Assembly: GCA_002317595.1 (NCBI GenBank)
Contig: DCHL01000030.1
Location: 10,559 to 18,077 of the forward strand
Direction of reading: 5' to 3'
Source of the DNA: Lachnospiraceae bacterium UBA1753
Lineage (GTDB): Bacteria; Bacillota; Clostridia; Lachnospirales; Lachnospiraceae
Length of the DNA stretch: 7,519 bases
Shown here: positions 1 to 3,623 of the stretch, piece after piece
How the letters are laid out: the number at the start of each line of letters is the position of its first letter
Position numbering within the stretch: position 1 is the first letter of the stretch
Position numbers and translations under genes: made by a program
Notes under the pieces: generated by a model
Told to the model about the DNA's origin: nothing
Database searches by the model: none
What the model saw: only the letters and a program-made list of their open reading frames with translations

Positions 1-220
1 TTCTCGAGCGCTGGCGGAGCAACGGTTTTGATGGTTTCTTCTTTCTTCGTTGCCTTTCACTCCCTTCACTTGCTTTTCACTTGCTTTTCAAGCACTGGCG
101 GAGCAACGGTTTTGATGGTTTCTTCTCTCTTCGTTGCCTCTCACTCCCTTCACTTGCTTTTCAAGCACTGGCGGAGCAACGGTTTTGGTGGTTTCTTCTC
201 ACCATGTTTGATGGTTTCTT
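1..220. repeat. Tandem repeat, 73-84 bp unit, about 2.5 copies
   Basis: The phrase CTGGCGGAGCAACGGTTTTG recurs with its flank beginning near 7, 91 and 164, so the unit lengths are 84 and 73 bp. The longer unit is explained by an internal duplication of an 11-bp piece (CTTGCTTTTCA) near 69-90. Each full unit continues into GATGGTTTCTTCT, a TTCGTTGCC segment and a CTCCCTTCACTTGC segment. The third copy breaks down after about 200, and the GATGGTTTCTTCT part reappears alone at about 208-220. The block starts at the window edge, so the array may be longer. Because 73 is not a multiple of three, the reading frame changes between units, and the small frames here are not believable genes. Confidence 0.8.
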
Positions 221-277
221 CTTATCATGGCTGGGTGGAATAATATTGTTTTTCTCTGATATTCCACCCTTCACTTT

Positions 278-301
278 CTGAGAAACAGCTCTATTTCTCA
301 G
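278..301. repeat. Small hairpin in the long gap between repeat units 1 and 2
   Basis: CTGAGAAA (278-285) pairs perfectly with TTTCTCAG (294-301) over an 8-nt loop. It sits in the 79-bp gap that separates the first 35-bp unit from the second, the one junction of the array where the flanking arms do not match each other. There is no T-run after it on the plus strand. Confidence 0.5.
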
Positions 302-373
302 TTGCAAACACGATTACCACTATTTTAGTTTGAACGAGTACCAAATAGGTGTAAAATTCCTTGATTCTCACAA

Positions 374-409
374 TATTACACCGTGCATATTTTGATGCAC
401 GGTGTAATA
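374..409. repeat. 15-bp perfect stem-loop, strongest hairpin of the array
   Basis: Positions 374-388 (TATTACACCGTGCAT) pair perfectly with 395-409 over the 6-nt loop ATTTTG. The outer half of the stem is the shared TTACACC/GGTGTAA arm. The inner half (GTGCAT/ATGCAC) is unique to this hairpin, so the gap sequence is itself palindromic. Inner extensions also exist in the next two gaps (CCCA/TGGG at 434-449 and CAT/ATG at 489-508). Transcribed from either strand it would fold stably, but it is followed by only a short, mixed T-rich stretch (TCATCTTTCTTC), so a terminator role is unproven. Confidence 0.65.
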
Positions 410-706
410 ATCATCTTTCTTCAGGATATTACACCCAATAGCGTCTGGGTGTATGGTGTAACTTTCTACTATTTCAAACTTTTTACACCATGGCGTTTTC
501 AACGTATGGTGTAATAGTCTCCCATTTCTTACTCTATTCCACCCTGATTAGTAGCAAGTGGTGGAATAGGACGTGATTATCGCTATTTTACACCCACGAC
601 ATGGTGTAATAATTCCATTTTTCTTAGATATTCCACCATCAACTCAAATCAGTTCAAAACAGGCAGGTGGAATAATTCCATTTTCGCAAGATATTCCACC
701 CAAAGC

Positions 707-864
707 CCCAGAAAATCAATCAATACAAAACTCAGAAATCAATCAATCCATAGCTCAGAAATCAATCAATACAAAGCTCAGAAATCAATCCATAGCTCAG
801 AAATCAATCAATCCATAGCTCAAAAATCAATCAATCCAAAACTCAGAAATCAATCAATACAAAG
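707..864. repeat. 23-bp AT-rich tandem repeat, seven copies
   Basis: The units resemble CTCAGAAATCAATCAATCC plus a 4-nt tail (ATAG, or AAAG/AAAA after ATAC). They start at about 707, 731, 754, 777, 796, 819 and 842. The period is 23 bp except for the first (24 bp) and the 777 unit (19 bp, one CAAT step missing). Within each unit the tetramer AATC/CAAT is itself repeated, so slippage is an obvious origin of the length changes. The last copy ends 30 bp beyond the stop codon of the alcohol dehydrogenase. No gene, promoter or canonical terminator is evident in the block. Most bases on the plus strand are A or C, which makes the minus-strand transcript U- and G-rich. Confidence 0.8.
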
Positions 865-894
865 CGCAACACCCTAACAACCCATTCAAGGCTC

Positions 895-2076
895 CTACCC
901 TCTGCTGGCCTTAAATATCTCAAGGATATCGGCCTCGTAAAGCACCTTGGCAGAACCGCCGGAGCCGCCGAGTCCTACTGCACACTTGTGAGCCATAAGT
1001 GCGAGATCCTCATCGGATGCATCAACGCCGAGCTCCTTGAGATTGGTAGGCATGTTAATGTCTCGGTAGAAATCTTCAAGCGCTTCGATGCCACGAAGAG
1101 CTATCTCTTCATCTGAACCCTCTGCGGACACGCCCATTACATTGACTGCAAATCTTCTGAACCTGGGAAGGCAGTTCTTATATACGTATCTTGCCCAGCT
1201 TCCCCATACGGCTGCAAGGCCTGCGCCATGAGCCACATCATAAAGTCCACCAAGCTCATGCTCAATCTTGTGAGCCATCCAGTCACCGCCGTCATTTCCG
1301 CAGCCGGTGAGACCATTGTGCGCAAGGCTTCCAGCCCACATTACCTCAGCCCTTGCATCGTAGTTCTTAGGGTCCTTAACAAGAATTCTGGCATTGTTCA
1401 TAACTGTGCGAAGAAGCCCCTCTGCCAGAGCATCTGTAATCTCCATATTTCCGCCCTGTGAAAAATAGCGCTCCATAGTATGCATCATAATATCAGTGCA
1501 GCCACATGCCGTCTGATAATCCGGCAGTGTCATAGTAAGTTCGGGGTTCATTATTGCGAACTTTGGCCTTCCGAAATCACTGCTGTATCCGCGCTTGATA
1601 AGACCATCTTCCTTCGTGATAACAGAAGAATCGCTCATCTCGCTTCCAGTAGCCGAAAGGGTGAGAATTACACCAAGTGGCAGACAACCTTCTGCCTTTC
1701 TCTTACGGTCATAAAAGTCCCACACATCCCCGCCGTTTGCAACACCGTATCCGATTGCCTTGGCTGAGTCAATGGCACTTCCGCCGCCAACTGCCAGAAT
1801 GAAATCAACGCCTTCCTTCTTACACAGCTCAATGCCTTCATACACAAGACCAAGATGAGGGTTTGGAACTGCACCACCAAGCATCACATACTCTATGCCT
1901 GCTGCATCAAGAGTGTCCGTGACTCTCTGCATAAGTCCTGATCGTATTACACTTCCGCCGCCATAATGAATGAGCAGTTTCTTACCGCCGAACTCCTTAA
2001 CAAGGTCTGCGACCTGCTTCTCAGTATCCTTACCGAATACTACCTTTGTGGGTGTAAAATATTTGAAACCGAACAT
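895..2076 (-). CDS. Iron-containing (butanol-type) alcohol dehydrogenase
   Basis: Cytoplasmic group III alcohol dehydrogenase that interconverts aldehydes and primary alcohols with NAD(P)H, typically regenerating oxidised cofactor in fermentation. The product is 393 residues, the usual full length. An upstream in-frame ATG at 2142 would add 22 residues. I chose 2076 because the protein then opens FGFKYFTPTKVVFGK, the standard family N-terminus, and because AAGGAGGG lies just upstream. The N-terminal Rossmann-like domain has YGGGS at 38-42 and GGGSAIDSAK at 97-106 for cofactor binding, and LSATGSEMS near 140-148. The C-terminal helical domain supplies the metal ligands D195, H199, H269 and H283, with the conserved neighbour H273. 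The closest resemblance I recall is clostridial BdhA/BdhB and E. coli YqhD; YGGGS is usual in the NADPH-using members, so NADPH is a guess. The true substrate cannot be read from sequence. It lies 90 bp downstream of the acyltransferase gene, and no clear terminator follows the stop. Confidence 0.95.
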   Translation of the reverse strand: MFGFKYFTPTKVVFGKDTEKQVADLVKEFGGKKLLIHYGGGSVIRSGLMQRVTDTLDAAGIEYVMLGGAVPNPHLGLVYEGIELCKKEGVDFILAVGGGSAIDSAKAIGYGVANGGDVWDFYDRKRKAEGCLPLGVILTLSATGSEMSDSSVITKEDGLIKRGYSSDFGRPKFAIMNPELTMTLPDYQTACGCTDIMMHTMERYFSQGGNMEITDALAEGLLRTVMNNARILVKDPKNYDARAEVMWAGSLAHNGLTGCGNDGGDWMAHKIEHELGGLYDVAHGAGLAAVWGSWARYVYKNCLPRFRRFAVNVMGVSAEGSDEEIALRGIEALEDFYRDINMPTNLKELGVDASDEDLALMAHKCAVGLGGSGGSAKVLYEADILEIFKASRG

Positions 2077-2079
2077 TTT

Positions 2080-2087
2080 CCCTCCTT
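2080..2087 (-). promoter_or_regulatory. Ribosome binding site that fixes the dehydrogenase start
   Basis: On the minus strand AAGGAGGG stands immediately before the ATG at 2076, with 3 nt between. It is a near-perfect anti-16S match, though the spacing is short. The alternative ATG at 2142 has no comparable purine run upstream. Confidence 0.8.
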
Positions 2088-2117
2088 GTAAAATCAGATG
2101 CTGTAAATAATGCTCTA

Positions 2118-2137
2118 TCACACGTGAAGCCTCACAC
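2118..2137. promoter_or_regulatory. Possible small operator upstream of the dehydrogenase
   Basis: The 90-bp gap between acyltransferase and dehydrogenase contains a direct repeat of TCACAC (2118-2123 and 2132-2137). A short dyad, GTGAAGCCTCAC (2124-2135), lies within the same stretch. It is about 50 bp upstream of the dehydrogenase start, where an operator would sit. I do not recognise the site: it does not fit the TTGTTAA-type Rex consensus expected for redox control. No convincing -35/-10 pair is visible in the gap, so co-transcription with the acyltransferase is possible. Confidence 0.2.
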
Positions 2138-2166
2138 AACAAAAGTCATGAGTGTGCGATGGCTAA

Positions 2167-3318
2167 TCAACCCCTCTTGCACACAATATCCGTAAGCTTC
2201 TTCTGTCCCAGAGCAAGCGGTATCGTTGGCAGGAATACCACAAGCACGAGCAGTGCCACATTTGTAATTCTCACAATACTCGGAACCATATCGAGGAACT
2301 TGTATGAAAACAGTTCAAGGATGAGTCCGTGAATCAGATAGAACTCAAGGGTGATTGTACCCATGAAACCAAGAAATCTATTGCCTATCTTAATCTTCAG
2401 ATTCAGCAGCAGCACAAGCATCACAAAATTGAAGGATGCCATCATATGGGCCACAAGAACTATCCACCGGTTCCTCACAACCTCCCAGAAGGAAAAACTG
2501 GGATTGTACTGTCCGTAGTAGAAGCCCATGTCAGAAAGAAGCTCACTAATCCGGAAAAACAAGACCATACTTACAACGACAACTGCAAAATAGAGAGGAT
2601 ATTTTTTCTTGACACTCTGAAGGATTCCCTTCTCAAACTTTGCAAGAATAATTCCAATCCAAAACAGGTGGACACTTTTGTACCACCACTCACCGCACAT
2701 CAGATAGCTGTTATGATTAACGCAGGTGCCAATGAAGGTATACACAAAGGTACCTATTACAACACCAGTAATCTTCGCACCCTCACTCTTCAAGAATCTG
2801 AAGCACAGGAAAAACAGAACATAGAAAATCGTGATTGTGATAGCATACCAGGCATAATTGTCCGCCTGCATCAGTCCTGTGATATAGCAAAACAGCTTCC
2901 AGGCATTCATTTTTTCCTTCATGACTATTCTTACGATAAGGAATACAATTCCAGTTGTATAGAATGTGAAGACGATGGGAAGCACTCTCTTTTTGAAAAA
3001 TCCACTGAAGTAGTTCTCTTTGTTCTTATAGCTCTTATACAGACCGTAGCCCGAGCACATCATGAACACTGAAACAAAGAGATATCCCAGTCTGATGAAG
3101 AAATCCAGCCCGTGGATAAGCGGATATTCCTGCCAGCTGCCACAGGTCTCCTGACCGATGTGATGTAGCATGATGCAGATTGCCATATACCCTTGGATGT
3201 ACTTTGTCTGCCGAAGCGACATGAATTCGTCGTTCCACTCTCCCCTTCCAAAACAACGTGCGCCGATGGCGATGACAAGAATCATCACCGGATAGATAAG
3301 ATAAATCAGTTTGTCCAT
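2167..3318 (-). CDS. Acyltransferase family 3 integral membrane protein
   Basis: Multi-pass membrane protein of the acyltransferase-3 family (PF01757; OafA/NolL-like), which transfers acetyl or other acyl groups to sugars of exopolysaccharide, O-antigen, peptidoglycan or macrolides. The 383 residues are a complete single-domain member. Segment 1 is the hydrophobic stretch at about 4-20. The region RQTKYIQGYMAICIMLHHIG (36-55) carries the family histidine pair H52-H53 at the second segment. MCSGYGLYKSY (87-97) followed by FFKKRVLPI (107-115) matches the second conserved motif, with R111. Further hydrophobic stretches lie at about 115-133, 156-173, 183-200, 216-227, 241-256, 285-306 and 350-369, and the FYLIHG motif typical of the C-terminal part is at 326-331. 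No SGNH hydrolase domain is attached. The start at 3318 is supported by GAGGGG at 3327-3332. The acceptor is unknown: no polysaccharide gene cluster is visible beside it. No convincing minus-strand promoter was found between it and the terminator at 3485-3528. Confidence 0.9.
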   Translation of the reverse strand: MDKLIYLIYPVMILVIAIGARCFGRGEWNDEFMSLRQTKYIQGYMAICIMLHHIGQETCGSWQEYPLIHGLDFFIRLGYLFVSVFMMCSGYGLYKSYKNKENYFSGFFKKRVLPIVFTFYTTGIVFLIVRIVMKEKMNAWKLFCYITGLMQADNYAWYAITITIFYVLFFLCFRFLKSEGAKITGVVIGTFVYTFIGTCVNHNSYLMCGEWWYKSVHLFWIGIILAKFEKGILQSVKKKYPLYFAVVVVSMVLFFRISELLSDMGFYYGQYNPSFSFWEVVRNRWIVLVAHMMASFNFVMLVLLLNLKIKIGNRFLGFMGTITLEFYLIHGLILELFSYKFLDMVPSIVRITNVALLVLVVFLPTIPLALGQKKLTDIVCKRG

Positions 3319-3326
3319 TTCTTATT

Positions 3327-3332
3327 CCCCTC
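3327..3332 (-). promoter_or_regulatory. Ribosome binding site of the acyltransferase
   Basis: GAGGGG on the minus strand, 8 nt before the ATG at 3318. It is a moderate match to the anti-16S sequence and supports the chosen start. Confidence 0.6.
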
Positions 3333-3373
3333 TTTTTTGCTTTAATTTTTTAATTCAAAAATCATTCAGATAA

Positions 3374-3402
3374 TTGCTTTTCGAACATATGTTTGCTATA
3401 AT
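3374..3402 (+). promoter_or_regulatory. Strong sigma-A-type promoter of the toxin-like gene
   Basis: TTGCTT (3374-3379) and TATAAT (3397-3402) are separated by exactly 17 nt, and TG at 3394-3395 makes an extended -10. Transcription would start near 3409 on the plus strand, running against all other genes here. The only product before the terminator at 3485-3528 is the 34-codon hydrophobic frame. The predicted start point lies inside that frame, downstream of its ATG (3389), which creates a conflict discussed under that gene. Confidence 0.7.
3382..3395. promoter_or_regulatory. Putative LexA (SOS) box between -35 and -10
   Basis: CGAACATATGTTTG is an almost perfect palindrome. It agrees with the Gram-positive LexA/DinR consensus CGAAC-N4-GTTYG/C, including the fixed CGAAC and GTT halves. 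It fills the spacer of the promoter at 3374-3402, so bound repressor would block RNA polymerase and DNA damage would release it. A LexA-regulated short hydrophobic gene is the known design of tisB, hokE and symE in E. coli. The site is symmetric and lies 64 bp upstream of the acyltransferase start, so an effect on that gene cannot be excluded. Confidence 0.65.
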
Positions 3403-3493
3403 AGACTTGATTGCAGTGCTTAGTCTCTGCTTAACCTCTTTTGGTCTTGGCTATGCAATTGGTTGTAATAGCAATAAGACCACAAAAAAATAA
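3389..3493 (+). CDS. Short hydrophobic peptide, probable type I toxin, possibly a 5'-truncated relic
   Basis: A 34-codon frame. Residues 2-25 form one continuous hydrophobic stretch (FAIIDLIAVLSLCLTSF, then GLGYAIG) broken only by D6. The tail is polar and basic (NSNKTTKK), and the stop lies within the terminator stem. A single membrane helix with a charged tail is typical of type I toxins (TxpA/BsrG, Fst, TisB), which damage the membrane when over-expressed. From memory, similar short peptides annotated as holin-like toxins occur in gut Clostridia; I could not check this. The frame faces a convergent small RNA gene. The oddity is the start. There is no ribosome binding site before the ATG at 3389, that ATG lies inside the LexA box, and the -10 TATAAT supplies codons 4-5. 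A transcript from the visible promoter would begin near codon 7 without a start codon, apart from an unsupported GTG at 3416. Either another promoter is used, or the leader and start codon have been lost. Confidence 0.5.
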   Translation: MFAIIDLIAVLSLCLTSFGLGYAIGCNSNKTTKK

Positions 3494-3528
3494 CCGCCCT
3501 AGTCTGACAAACGAAGCGGTTATTTTTT
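3485..3528. terminator. Bidirectional Rho-independent terminator shared by the convergent transcripts
   Basis: A 13-bp perfect stem pairs AAAAAATAACCGC (3485-3497) with its complement (3516-3528) over an 18-nt loop. The stem has a GC core and an A-tract on one side and a T-tract on the other, so it works as a terminator in both directions. On the plus strand it ends the toxin-like transcript, with the stop codon TAA (3491-3493) inside the stem. On the minus strand it ends the small RNA and any read-through from the glycosidase. The transcripts therefore overlap tail to tail for about 44 nt. Confidence 0.85.
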
Positions 3529-3573
3529 AATCACTTATATCAGGCGAACCGTCATCGGTAGCACCTTTTTGTA
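3485..3573 (-). ncRNA. Antitoxin-like convergent small RNA, about 90 nt
   Basis: Predicted from a strong minus-strand promoter (-10 at 3580-3585, start near 3573) and the terminator at 3485-3528. The RNA has a 5' hairpin at 3543-3565: GGUG pairs with CGCC, then ACCG pairs with CGGU over the loop AUGA. An A/U-rich single-stranded stretch follows, then the terminator hairpin, which is complementary to the end of the toxin-like mRNA. There is no reading frame longer than a few codons. The layout equals that of RatA/txpA or SR4/bsrG, where base pairing of 3' ends silences the toxin mRNA. Its promoter begins 16 bp past the stop codon of the glycosidase gene on the same strand, so glycosidase read-through could also contribute this RNA. 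Ends are predicted, not measured. Confidence 0.55.
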
Positions 3574-3579
3574 GTCATT

Positions 3580-3608
3580 ATAATAACACCGCTTTCAGAT
3601 TATGTCAA
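3580..3608 (-). promoter_or_regulatory. Promoter of the antitoxin-like RNA
   Basis: Reading the minus strand, a perfect TTGACA (3608-3603) is followed after 17 nt by TATTAT (3585-3580). A TATAAT also exists at 3582-3577 but with a 20-nt spacer. It has a perfect -35 and no operator-like dyad, so constitutive expression is likely, as for antitoxin RNAs, in contrast to the LexA-box promoter opposite. Confidence 0.7.
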
Positions 3609-3623
3609 AATATATGCTTGAAA

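Larger units (their letters stand above)
234..700. repeat. Array of eight 35-bp units with inverted ends, forming covarying hairpins
   Basis: Eight units start with GGTGKAA and end with TTMCACC: 234-268, 348-382, 401-435, 455-489, 508-543, 560-594, 603-637 and 666-700. Seven are exactly 35 bp and one is 36 bp. The interior is loosely conserved, often AATAAT, a T-rich middle and GATATT. The gaps between units are 79, 18, 19, 18, 16, 8 and 28 bp. Arms come in two types, GGTGGAA/TTCCACC and GGTGTAA/TTACACC. From unit 2 onward, the end of each unit always matches the type of the start of the next (6 of 6). Within a unit the two ends match in only 5 of 8. The natural structures are therefore hairpins closing over the gaps. 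The block has no open frame of note and lies downstream of the alcohol dehydrogenase. Function is unknown. It is not a CRISPR array, because the gaps are short and uneven and the repeats are not constant. Confidence 0.8.

Noticed and set aside
28..281. Short plus-strand frames with repeated peptide MVSSLFVASHS-like segments
   Set aside because: They are the translation of the 73-84 bp tandem repeat; the 73-bp step changes frame between copies and no ribosome binding site precedes them.
234..700. CRISPR array
   Set aside because: Gaps range from 8 to 79 bp, the repeats vary internally while the ends covary, and no cas gene is present.
1668..1880. 70-codon minus-strand frame inside the alcohol dehydrogenase
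   Set aside because: It overlaps the cofactor-binding coding sequence in another frame and has no family features.
2077..2142. N-terminal extension of the alcohol dehydrogenase from the ATG at 2142
   Set aside because: The extra 22 residues do not resemble the family N-terminus, and a strong ribosome binding site stands directly before the internal ATG at 2076.
2329..3072. 247-codon plus-strand open frame inside the acyltransferase gene
   Set aside because: It lies antisense to a well-supported membrane protein, has no recognisable domain, is rich in H, N, K and Q as expected for the complement of a hydrophobic gene, and has no convincing ribosome binding site.
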